Source: Pleurotus djamor
Lineage: Eukaryota; Basidiomycota; Agaricomycetes; Agaricales; Pleurotaceae
Assembly: GCA_029747585.1 (NCBI GenBank)
Contig: JAPEVF010000359.1
Location: 1-45,305, forward strand
Length of the DNA stretch: 45,305 bases
Direction of reading: 5' to 3'
Within the stretch, counting starts at the first letter, position 1. Each line of letters begins with the position of its first letter. Shown piece by piece: positions 10,579 to 20,646 of this stretch. Position numbers and translations under genes: made by a program. The notes under the pieces were generated by a model. That model did no database searches, was not told the origin of the DNA, and was given only the letters and a program-made list of their open reading frames with translations.

Positions 10579-10708
10579 CCCTATTTTGGGCCGCGAAATC
10601 GGTTCACATGACTATTGATGACGTGTACTCTCAGTTGAGAGTTTTTTTTTATACATCACATGATCTTTCCCACGCCCCTATTTTGGGCCGCGAAATCGGT
10701 GCACATGA
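10571..10708 (+). repeat. 41-bp direct repeat, two copies
   Basis: A unit starting TCCCACGCCCCTATTTTGGG and ending CACATGAC occurs at 10571-10611 and 10668-10708 with one mismatch. The copies start 97 bases apart. They lie inside the AT-rich element and are GC-richer than their surroundings. Confidence 0.7.
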
Positions 10709-11828
10709 CCGTGGATCCCTCATGTTCGCTTTGCTATTTCTTCTTCTTTTCTTGTTCTTCTTCTATCCTCCACTTTTATCAGCTTTCCTACTATATATTC
10801 AACTCAAGATATTCACCTCAAGTCATACCAAGATACTCTACATCATCTCAACTCTTTCCTCACTAGCTTGAAGCTTAGGATGGGCTAGTGGAGCAGTTGG
10901 CCTCTAGAAGCCGGAGAGGCTATTTGGTTGAGTAAGACGAAGTGGAGGTTTAGCTAGGTGAGCCATATATTTGGGTATCTTTTCCCATCTCTTCCACCTT
11001 CATCTTTCTCTGCTTTGGCTGTGTTCAGTCAACTTCTTCTTGCTCTCCTTCCCACTCATTCTGCCTTGTTTCTTCTACAGCTCATTTGACTCTCCCTTTA
11101 TGATTTTCCTTTAGCTTGTTGCCAGGATCCCTTTGCTTTGGTTTGTTTTCCACATTATACCCTCATTTCCTTGCTGTTCCCATATCTCCTTGATCAATTC
11201 GCCTTGCTTTGATCTATTTTCACCATTTTACTAGCCCTCTAAATAGATAGTGAGATCCTCTTATTCCATGCCACCTTCAGCTAAGTACTTCTAGCCATAC
11301 ATTGATCCATCAGTCACTCTTGATTCCTCTTCCAGACGATCATCCTTCATTTCTAGTCACTTTAACTATCTATGTAAATATTTGTGAAGTAGGTTTCTAC
11401 ATCTCCCCAGCTGCCATTTCTGCAAATATCAATTGACCTTATGGTAGAGATGAGTATGCTGCACTGTGTTTGAGCATCATCGATCATTTGAATGTGTATA
11501 GTAATTGGGTGTAATTCAGCATTATATATTAAATACCATGGAGCGTTGAGTCTAAAATTAGGCTGTGGGTATCTAACCAGGTCTGTTAATATCCTGTCAA
11601 CCCTCTGTATGAGACTATTCAGAAAAGTCACAGCAGGTACCCAATCTGTCAGCCCTGTAACCCTGTGAGCCTCTGGCAGCTCTGTAATGGTCTGTGCAGA
11701 ACTGCAAAGCTTATCTGTTTTTCCTGATGTTGCCGTCTCGTCTGTGTTTTTGAAGGGTTTTCCGCGGGCTGTAGCCACTTTTCCTGGCTGGTGGATCGTC
11801 ACCTCCTGGACGCGACCAGCTAGGGCAG

Positions 11829-14760
11829 ATGTCGCGGAATCAGACTCCTACCCGTGGCTTGCATGGTAGGATGGTTCCAGAGGACGCAATGGACGAAGCG
11901 AAGGTGTCCAGGAATCTAGCTCACGGGGAGGGGGCGCGTTCTCGAACGTGCAGCATCGACAAAGAAATTGGGGCTACATTGGACTCCCCGCGACATCGGC
12001 ACCGTCCAGCGAGGCATTGGTCTGAGGAGCAGGGGAGCGCAGATGGAAGAGGCGGAGATGACAATGGCGGAAACGGGTTGGGCGACGAAGACGACGACCA
12101 GATGGACACGGATGGAAATGGCGGAGATGACGATGGCGGAAACGAGTTGGGCGATCATGGGTCATTGATTCAAGGCGATGGCCACGGGAAAAGGGCNCGG
12201 AACGCTGCATCGGGGGAATTGCCCCCAGTGAAGAAGGTGCGAATGGGTGCGGACGGAATCTCCCGACGCATCGAGCTCAGCCATTACTCTGAAGGGCGAC
12301 CATCGCCATTCAGGAGTCTGTTCCAGTTCAATGGCTTGTCTCATGGTAACCAGACTCCTACAGGAGGGACCTCGCCTTCAGGGTCAGTAGGCATCACACC
12401 CGCGCGTACGAGGGGGGCGCCAACTGAGGCACAGTGGGGTGATGGCTCTGAGGAGGAGGAGGATGAGAATCTTCGGGGAGGTGGGCAGAGTCAAGGCGAC
12501 GCCCCAGACACAGACAAAGACACCCCCCCNAGCACGTGGGGGCATGCACAAGAACACGGCGAATGTCCCATCTCAAAGGGTGAGGCTTGATGCGCCGCTC
12601 TTCCTAGATCTTGGCGAGAGATTGAACCATTGCTTTCCAGGTCACTCGTTCTAGGTATGTGCCTGGCACAGGACATGTCAAGAAGACGACGAAAGGAGCA
12701 AGTGCACTCGCGAAGGAGTCAAAGAAGAAGAAGCCCCGCGTCCGGCCTAAGGGCAGTAAATCGGGTAGAGGTGAAGCGAGCGGCGCTGTGCCTAAAGTGA
12801 GTCCTTGCTTTGCTCGGTGCAGCTGTATTAGAGGCTATAAGCGCGTCGATCTAGTCGAATGTTTTGACATCAAGGGGAAGGGGGGCGCCGCCCGAGGTGA
12901 GCTGAGTCTGAGTGGTGCACCCACTTCTCTGGGCTGATTGACGGGCATTTTTGTCTCCCACAGAGAGGCGACGTACATCAGACCTCTGTGAAGAGGTTGC
13001 TTCATCTGACTTCGGAGAAACGAAGCGGGCCAAAGGTATGCCTATCACCCTGTCTGTTTTGCACTCGTTGGTAAACGCGTGGCAGGAGCCGCTTCCGGCC
13101 AATCTGTATGACGAGGATGGCGGCGTATGGAAGGACATTCCAAAATTTGAGGCGAGTCACCTTGTTTTGCATGATTGGGACTGGATCTGACAAGGTCATC
13201 TGGACAGAATGCATCGCGTGGCTCAGAGCTATTTGTGAAGGCGCTGGCCGCGTGTGGTAAGGCATACAGGGGCGGGAGGCCGCGCCATCAGGCTGGGGAG
13301 TCGGCGCTCATTCACAAGATGTCGTATCATGTGTATGTCGAAGCCGTTCGCGACGCAAAGCTCATGGAGACTCTGAAGGAGGCAGGAGCACTTCACAAGA
13401 GTATTCTGTTGACGGAGGTGCCATTCGAGGACTTGAAATCCTTTTCGGCAGCAATGGATACTTTGGGCTACATACAGAGCGAGGAATTCGTTTTCCATGG
13501 TGCGTCTCTTTTTCCTTCGAGGGCAGGGTACTGAACACCATTAGACCTGTCTTATGAGCTGCAGGCCAACGAGCACCCAAATGCACGGCATACGCTTGCG
13601 AGTCTCGAACAGGTCGTACAAGTTGCGGCCTCCGATACAGGAAAGTCACTCAATGGCCTTGACTTTTCCGGGGCGTGCTTGAAGAAGAACGCGTTATTGG
13701 ACTCTTTCGAGTTCCTCAAGAAGGTTTGGGCGGTAACGAGGAATGCACGGCATGAGGTGGATGAGTTCCCGCAGAGTGTTGTCGAGTGGGCCTTGGCATC
13801 GACGGAGGGGGCGCACCATGGATGCCACATTGACGGGAATGGATTTGGTACGGTCGTCTGTCCTGTCTACGGCTGCAAACTCTGGGTTCTGGGTGAGCTG
13901 CCAGAGGAAAAGAGGGGAGTCCCAGGATATTTGGCCGACCTCGAATGCGGAGAAGATGATGAGGTAGAATGGGAGCCCATTCTGCTCAACCCTGGGACGG
14001 CACTGTAAGTTTGGAAAGCTTTATCGTTGATTTTGGATGGATATTCACTCACGACGCGAGCATAGTATTATGGCGCCCAATACCGTACATGCGGTGTTCT
14101 CTATGGGTCCATGCGTCTTCCAAGGGTGGCACTTCTACCACCCACGGTTCCTCTCCGAGTCGCTCGTTGGGATGGCAGCAGCGATTCTGACTCCCAATGT
14201 GACAAATACAGACCATCTACGCCTGTCGCTGGAGATCCTGTGCCGACTCTGCACCTTCTACAGGTGGATATATACGGGTGAACGGCTTTCGGGTACGCCA
14301 CTTGTCTTGGATTTCTTGAAACTCCTATGGCTGACTGTATTGGCCAGAATCTTTCTGGGGAGAGGATCTCCCGAATGCAAATGACTGGGAATGCGTCAAG
14401 GACGCCGTTTCCTTGGCCGTATTCGCACGAAGTTTGCCACATTTCGTGCCAGGATGTGACGCATCTACTTTGTCTGACGTCGGGCTGCAATTGATCGACA
14501 CTCTGACGGCGAGTGTCCGCATCGTGGTCAATTCAGGCGGGAAGAGAGGAACCGCGTCTATCAAGGAGGCCGTATACTGTCCTTACCTGTTCAACGTCGT
14601 CACTATGGCGTGCGAACACCACCCCTCCCAAACGTTGCAGGCCCTCTCTGACAAGATTCCTGAAGTGGAGTCTGCGGACAAAGGCGTGCTTACAAGGAAG
14701 GGGGAAGGATTGGTATTCCCTTTCGATTCAACATACTTCACCGTTCTTAAGGTGCACTAG
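11829..14760 (+). CDS. JmjC-like dioxygenase-fold protein, low-complexity N-terminus
   Basis: The 3' half is clear. Exons about 13175-13499, 13545-14004, 14066-14292 and 14348-14760, with introns of 45, 61 and 55 nt, join in frame. The middle exons hold an Fe(II)/2-oxoglutarate signature: HID within HHGCHIDGNGFGTVV, then LNPGTALIMAPNTVHAVF giving the second His, as in JmjC-type cupins. Such enzymes hydroxylate or demethylate proteins. Lineage-specific JmjC proteins of unknown target are common in mushrooms. The 5' half (about 11829-13170) is Gly/Asp/Glu-rich with Lys-rich blocks, is covered by several frames, and contains two N bases (12197 and 12530), so its exons and true start are unresolved. 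The final codons abut the Tc1-type element. Confidence 0.6.
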
Positions 14761-14886
14761 TCCTCGTCCCCTCGCAAAAATGTGCATTTCACTCGTATTA
14801 ACTCAAATTTGAATCACAAAGTAGTCGTTGTATTATTGTTAGAGGTGTTACATGGTAGCAAGATGGGTATTTACAGGACATAGAGC

Positions 14887-16032
14887 TTAATATTTGGTCC
14901 AACGACCATTTGTCTCAAGCAGACTCTTAAGGCGCGAAGGGAATGATTCATAGACTTTGATGATGTAGTCGTTGAAATGGCGGGAGTACCAGACATCTTT
15001 CAGAGCTTTCCAGAGCTCCTCCTCATTTTTGGGAGGAGGGTGAGTGTGGCGTTCCACGAGATATTCGAGCATCGCCCACCCGTTCTCAATGACGCTGATG
15101 TCAGGCGAGTGGGCTGGCCAGTCAAGCGTTTTGATGGTGTGTTCGCGGAGCCATTGCTTCGTGTCATTTGCGGTATGCTTGCGGTCGTTGTCTTGCTGGA
15201 ATGTCCAATCCGTGCCGGAAAAGCCATGCTCTTCAATAGTCGGGAGCAGCGATTCCTGGCGGAAAATAAATCAAAGACACAGGACGGAGAGATAGAAATG
15301 ACAACATACTCGGAGAACATCCATATAGCCAAACCTATTCATCCTCCCCTCAATCCGGTGAAGTCTTCCAACGCCTCTTCGTGACATGCACCCCCAAACC
15401 ATTACACTGTGGCGGCCAAGACCTCTACGTTCGCGTTGCGACACTGTGGTTTCACGAAGCTGATCTCGCCCGCGAGGCCTACGACACCAGCGAAGCCCGT
15501 CAGAACCACCAATATTGAACTTGGACTCATCGGAGAAGATGACATTGCTGTTTGTCCAATTGGCTGATTCCGCCCAGAAAGAGTACTTCTGAGCGAATTC
15601 AAGACGCTTCTGAAAGTCCTGAGCACTTAGAACAACTTTCTTTCGGCGTACGTAGCCCCTCCGGTCGCGTCGAACTAGAGCATGGCGGAGGGTGCGAGGG
15701 ATGGCGTCGGGGAAATACTTCCGTCGTAGATCGGCCGCGTCGGTTGCGTTTCCAGTGTCGATTTGCTCAACAGCGTAGTCCATTTCTGCTTCACTAAAAG
15801 CACGAGGACGGCCTTGCTTCGACTGATGATGGTAGCAGCCATGTTCCTTCGCGAGGTGGTAATTCTTGGAAATGGTGGTGTGGTCGGCAGCAGTGTCTTT
15901 GAACTCTGGGGGTTCATTGGCAATCGCGTTAAATGACATATCAAGTTGGTCACAATAAATTAGGATGGCCTTGCGCTTGGTAGGGGTGACCTTCACGCGA
16001 GGGAGTCCAGTAGGCTTGTGTCGACGCGTCAT
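14887..16032 (-). CDS. Tc1/mariner transposase (363 aa)
   Basis: Two exons, 16032-15310 and 15255-14887, with a 54-nt intron (GTATGT donor), join in frame. An N-terminal helix-turn-helix region (about residues 15-130) precedes the DDE core. The catalytic residues are visible: Asp in VIFSDESKF, Asp in FQQDNDRKHTA, and the third acidic position in SPDISVIENGWAMLE. The length matches Tc1-family enzymes. It cuts and pastes its own element at TA sites. No stop or frameshift is seen, so the protein may be functional. I could not fix the terminal inverted repeats with certainty. A candidate right end lies near 16090-16125 and a candidate left end near 14750-14800. Confidence 0.88.
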
Positions 16033-17213
16033 GGGTATGGAAAGATGAGGGGAAAATACATAAGCGCCCGATTACCAAAAACGGGGGTGTGGATTATTTT
16101 TTGCCGTCACTGCACATACATGCTTCATGTCCTTGCTCCGAGTTCATCCCCTATGTTATACTCCTGCCTGTTAGTTAATCAGCGTGTACAGACAGAAATC
16201 TACCACGAACGCCACCTTCGAGAAACATCGGCCCGTGGACACAGGGTTTTCCAAGGCTTCTATTGCGTATATAAAGAGGGGGTCGAGTGCTCCAGAAAGG
16301 CACACCCATCCTTCTTTATGATTGACGTTTCTCAACTACGGGTAGAGTCTTCTGCATTTTGTGGATGGTCGCTGAAATTTGGGCGGGAAAGCGATCTGGA
16401 ATATAGGTGTCCTGACCTAGGAAGGCTAGGTGCGAGATGCGTGTTCGAGGGTTTCTAGGGACGAGGTACCCCGTGGGAGTGGTGGTGGTTGGTGGTGCAA
16501 GAGCGCGTCAAGGTGGGAAGGCACCCTTCGCAGGTAGGTTTTGAGTTCGAGGGAGTTAGTAGGTAATTACGGGAGTTCAATACGCTATAGCATATGCACA
16601 AGTCGTATAAATAGGCGTAATGAGAGGGCATAGGCAGGTGGAAAGCAAGATAAGCATATACACTGCGTGTGGTCATATATTTTCGAACACGAAACGTGTT
16701 ATATGTAAAGTATCAAGTTTTATTCAGGCTTTTTCCTTGCGAAAAGCGCATGGTTTGTTGCCGCTAGAAAATGTCAGAAAAATCCTACCTTTTCATCCCC
16801 TTTCTCGGGATGTAAAAAGCCGCGAGAAATGTAACACTTTTTGTCGCTAAAAATTCAAATAAAATGTTCCATTTTCGTCCATTTTTCTCCACAAAAAATT
16901 GTGGATTTGTGCAGAAAGATGGTCGGTCCCCCTGCCGAAAGGCGATTTTCAATCCGAAAAAGACTACAAAAATGTGAGGTTTTGATGAGGTTCTTGCTCA
17001 GAATAAGCCCTTTGTTTTGTTTCCGGTAAAACCCCCCAAAAAGCAATCATGTCCTCATACATTTTCTTGTCAATAAACTCAACGTTTTTGGAGGCAGGCA
17101 GAAAGGCACCGCAAAAATGAAACGTTGTATTCAAGGATTTTCTGCTCCCAAAATTTTATGGTCGCGCGCTGTTATGGAAATCGGAGCTAGAAAGCGTAAT
17201 AAGCTTGAGGTAT
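16033..17213. other. Gene-free stretch
   Basis: This holds the 5' flank of the Tc1-type transposase and then an AT-rich segment (about 16,690-17,160) with several A or T runs. Open frames are short and lack motifs. A TATATAAAG-like element occurs near 16,269, but no gene follows convincingly. Confidence 0.45.
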
Positions 17214-17475
17214 GCTATGTTAGCTGATCTTGAGCATCTTGCCATGCCCATGTCTTGTTTGGGACATTTTTCAGAAGCCATAGCCACGACCACTGAGAAG
17301 TTCGGCAGCCTGCTCTCCAATTCGACATTCGTCTGCGATAGCATACTGCTTGCAACGCGTTCTTCCAGACTGGTGTGAGGTATTCTGGGGAGCTTCCAAC
17401 GAAGGGGGAGACGCAAGTGGGAGAGCTGCTTGGATGGCTTGGGGGACTCAGCCTTGAGGATGAGTGGTTTAGTGT
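17214..17475 (+). pseudogene. Possible protein-coding remnant, unrecognised
   Basis: The plus-strand frame around 17214-17385 reads as a plausible amphipathic protein segment (for example HFSEAIATTTEKFGSLL). It then needs an intron or frameshift to continue as GELLGWLGGLSLEDEW near 17,420-17,460. No family is recognised. It may be a scrap of a retroelement or of a neighbouring gene. Antisense frames of similar length exist, so the strand is uncertain. Confidence 0.2.
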
Positions 17476-17549
17476 GTGATGTGCGTACTTGGGGATGATA
17501 TGCTGCCGTTCCTGGTACCATTTACAGTGAAGATATCCTAAAGGCACCT

Positions 17550-17737
17550 GCGTGTTAAGACACGCGGATGGCGCCGTTTGTATCAGGCGTTGAGCGTCTA
17601 CACCTTTTTGCTATGTCGTACGATAGCAAAGAATGTGTCTACTGGCGTCCAACCCCGCACAGTGCGGGAGGTGTTCGTCGTGCTGTAATTTGTTAGTCAG
17701 GGAGTTTGGAAAGGGGTCTCCAGTGAAATTTCACTGG
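17550..17737. repeat. Cluster of four short palindromes
   Basis: Four inverted repeats follow each other. GCGTGT/ACACGC lies at 17550-17565, TTTGCTAT/ATAGCAAA at 17607-17630, CCCGCAC/GTGCGGG at 17654-17668, and the perfect CCAGTGAAATTTCACTGG at 17720-17737. They sit just beyond the 3' end of the recombinase-helicase gene. Confidence 0.6.
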
Positions 17738-17858
17738 TGGCAGTGCAAGGGCCTCAGGGGTTACTGCCTACATAGTTCGGGAGTTGGGGGACCGCAACAA
17801 AAGGATGTCGGGTGTTGGGCGACGGAAACAATATACACAATTGTAGGCTAAGAAACTT

Positions 17859-19953
17859 CTAGGCGGACCACTGCCTTTCCTCTTGCATCTCGGACCAAGC
17901 CGCAACCAGCTCATGAATGTTCACAAAACCTGACGCGCTGGGGAGTTCAGCCCACTTGCGGAATTTCGTGATTGACGCCCATATTTGGCCGTCGCGTTCA
18001 GCCATGCGTTCGAGCAGGCGGCTCTGCAGTCGCGGTCCTGTCTCTTCAAGATTTTTGAGGTTGTAGATTGAGAAAGCCACAACTTTGACGATGTCGTCAT
18101 ATGATGAGCATTCCTTGTCCTTCGGCTGGTGGGGGAACACCAATGAGGGAAATGAGCATCGGAAGCATATTCTCCTATCAGCAGGATATCGCAGGTGGGT
18201 CTGAAACTCAGTTTTCCAAAGCGCCCCCGTCTCAGAGCCTTGTAGGAAGAGGCCCGTGGCGCAGCGGAGAATGTGACCGCACTGTTTGCCCCCCTTGTCG
18301 ACTCTGAGCATCACCGTACAGGGGAGACAGGCCCTCGCCTTCAGATTGAGAAGGTAATCGAACGCTTTCTTCACCCTTTCTGTCGTCGTTGGGGGGAATA
18401 GGGAGCTGGGTCCAGCCACGGGTATTGAGAGAGCGGCAGGGGATCGATTGGGTGCAGCCTCCCTTGCATAGAACACATCGGAAGACACCTCGGAGCTGAT
18501 ATGGTGTGAGGGCCGTCTCTGGGTGTCTGCATGGATGGGGCTGGGGGCCGAAGGGAAGCGAAGGGGGGGCGCAGGAGCTTCGCGTGAAGGCCGTGCGAAC
18601 ACGCCGCGTCGCGTGTGGGTGGACGTGGGCGATGGGAGGGGAGCTGGTGCGTCCTGGGCTGAGGGTTGGGGCGGGTAATGACGGGGTAAATGGCAGTTGA
18701 TTCACTCGGCTCGGCGCCACCGAAGATATCTCTGGAGGATGGCTGGCTGAATGGTTGGCTATTTCATCTGGAAGGTGGCGTCTGGGGAGGGAGTAGTCGT
18801 TGGGCTGTGAGGCAGGAGCCGCATTATTTGCGCTCAATGATGGGTGGTAGTCCAACGGTTTAATCGGCAAGGGCACGGGGACGATGGGGCTATCGGGCTG
18901 CGGAGGGGAGTCAGTATGGTGTTGCCGTTGGAGGGATATTCCACTTACCGTGAGCCGCGCACAGTAGGAGCAGATTTCGGCATCAGGCATCGCGTAGCAC
19001 GAGTACGCTCGATCGTCAAATGATCCAAGCGTGATCCTGGCACAGTTTGTGTTGTTGTATAGGTCAATCAGCAAACGACGACCTCTGTGATCGATCTGGT
19101 CATCAATTGGACAAGGAGCATTGTCTGCGAGGATGACACATGTCCCCCGCGACCCACGGGTCCTACCGGCTCTCCCGGTCATTTGTACCACGCTCATGAG
19201 GTCATATGCGTTGACCACGAATGCAAAGCGTACATGGGGATGGTCTATTCCCAACGAAAAGGCTGTGGTCGCGACCAGGGAGGGGGGATTGCCTAGGAAC
19301 CATTCGTCTTGAATCTTTGCCTTGGTAAGAGACCATTCTTCGGGGGTGGCATTGTCGTCTTTGGCCTTGTAGCACGGGAGTGAAAGGAGATTGGCGATGG
19401 TGTCGCACTCTTTGTAATCACTGCAGAAAATTAGTATTCGCTCCTCAGTTTCGAGCGTCGCCTTGGCCTCCTCAAATCGTTCCTGGAGGATGTCGTACAT
19501 CGATCCTGGATGCGAAGCTAGCCGTCCTGGTCGAAAGTCTAGGACGTCATATTTGAGGTTTGTGCGGGCGGTGGGTGCTGAAACAACGCGCACGGTCTCC
19601 GAGATTAACCCAGTTTTTTCGAGGAGGGCGGGGACACTTTTGCGCATGAGTGTTGCTGTAAGGAAGTGAGTTGGTACGCCTAGCCTGCAAAGTGCCGAGA
19701 CGCCGCTGTAGCAGGACCGATAGCTATCTGATACGAGGACTTCGTGGGCCTCGTCGAAGATGATGCGACGGAGGAGGCCACAGGTGAGGAGGGAAGATAG
19801 CCATGTTAATAAGGTGGGATCAGCTAAGGCGTGTGCGGGGACGATTGCTAGGCGCAGGCGGAAACCATCCTCCGGCTTGCTTGGCCAAATTGTACAGCAG
19901 ATGCCCATAGCAGTCGCGGCTTTGTATTGTTGGCGGCAGAGAGCAACGAGTGG
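17859..19953 (-). pseudogene. C-terminal half of recombinase-RecQ helicase gene, split by KDZ element
   Basis: This continues the gene whose N-terminal half is at 31989-35111. It starts at PLVALCRQQ (motif Ia). RecQ-type motifs then follow in order: IIFDEAHE at about 19,760-19,735, HFLTATLM, RILIFCSDYKECDT, and ATTAFSLGIDHPHV running to QMTGRAGRTRG at about 19,150. A 51-nt intron lies at 18948-18898. A proline/serine-rich linker follows, then a Cys/His-rich C-terminal module (for example CFRCSFPSLVF). The reading frame must change between about 18,697 and 18,395, within low-complexity sequence beside a G7 run, by an unseen intron or a frameshift. Helicases of this family unwind DNA 3' to 5'. 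Cut off from its start codon by the insertion, this half is unlikely to be expressed correctly. Confidence 0.85.
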
Positions 19954-19962
19954 GGATATGAC
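19954..19962. repeat. Target-site duplication, left copy
   Basis: GGATATGAC directly outside the left end of the KDZ element, repeated exactly at 31980-31988. KDZ elements usually duplicate 8 bp. One base of this 9-bp match may be chance. Confidence 0.85.
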
Positions 19963-20024
19963 AGCTAATGCTGTAGGGAATTTGCATTAAGACCTGGGCG
20001 GTGGCCCAAGGCTCAATGCATTAA
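19963..20024 (+). repeat. KDZ left terminal inverted repeat
   Basis: It begins AGCTAATGCTGTAGGG and includes GGCCCAAGGCTCAATGCATT. It aligns with the inverted right end at 31919-31979 with about ten mismatches and one gap. Confidence 0.85.
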
Positions 20025-20142
20025 CTTGGGGCGGGACCATCGTAATGCATTATCTTGAAGGCATAATGCATTAAGTCTGAAGGTCCAATTAGTTAGGAGA
20101 TTGCCCCTTGGGATATCATAGGGGGGCCTTTATCAGCTTACA

Positions 20143-20276
20143 GATTAGATGTGGATGGAAGATTAGATTTGATAACCATTTATATGCAGGCGGATTAGAT
20201 ATAAGTAGATGGGAACTTATCAGGGATTAAGGGACAAAGATTAGATCTTGCAATGAAGGAACAGAAAGATTAGATA
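20143..20276 (+). repeat. GATTAGAT subterminal motif array
   Basis: Five copies of A/G-GATTAGAT occur in about 135 bases. The same motif clusters near the right end (31624-31665 and 31725-31738). Arrays of short motifs near transposon ends often bind the transposase. Confidence 0.55.
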
Positions 20277-20312
20277 ACCAGCATCATATTAGGAGCAGCA
20301 CATAGGGATCTA

Positions 20313-20448
20313 CCTGAGATAACAGGGGCGTATAGAAAGAAGAGACAGGGATACGAGAAGGGGAACAAATGAGTGTGAGGCCTGAGATAACAGGGGTGTA
20401 TAAAAAGGAGAGAAAGGGATACGATAAGGGGAACAAAAGAGTGTAAGG
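20313..20448 (+). repeat. 68-bp tandem duplication
   Basis: Two adjacent units starting CCTGAGATAACAGGGG lie at 20313-20380 and 20381-20448. They differ at several positions. Confidence 0.8.
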
Positions 20449-20646
20449 TAAAAGGGGAAAGAGGCAGACAAGAAGAGGAAAATGGGGTAGAAAGGAGGAA
20501 TAGGAGACAGAAAGAGGGGAGAGAAGGAGGAACAGGGAAGTGAAGGAGAATAGCGGTGGTGGAGGGAGGGTATCGAGGACAAGAAAATAGTAGGGGGAGT
20601 AATGGATGGTGAAAGAAGGTGGGTAATGATCAAGAACCGTTCGGCA

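Larger units (their letters stand above)
9912..11725. mobile_element. AT-rich non-autonomous element with short inverted ends
   Basis: The ends match as inverted repeats: CATCAGGAAAA at 9912-9922 and its complement at 11715-11725, extending to about 18 bases with two mismatches. Composition changes abruptly to AT-rich inside. The motif CTGT occurs many times on the plus strand close to both ends (about 9932-10065 and 11580-11712). No long coding frame was found inside. A clear target-site duplication could not be identified. It interrupts the gag-like frame. The family is not recognised. Confidence 0.5.
20025..20646. other. KDZ left subterminal region, gene-free
   Basis: It contains two further ATGCATTA motifs near 20,040-20,075, at least five copies of A/G-GATTAGAT between 20143 and 20276, a 68-bp tandem duplication (20313-20448) and a strongly purine-biased plus strand to about 20,600. 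No coding signal. Confidence 0.6.

Noticed and set aside
10870..10945. tRNA-like segment with possible box A in GGGCTAGTGGAGCAGTTGG
   Set aside because: No box B, no acceptor stem pairing and no anticodon arm could be assembled.
9912..11725. hAT-type assignment from the CAGG-like terminus
   Set aside because: No 8-bp target duplication flanks the ends, and no transposase fragment is present.
15000..15385. Open frames antisense and in shifted frames over the Tc1-type transposase
   Set aside because: They are shadows. The DDE motifs are read only in the spliced minus-strand frame.
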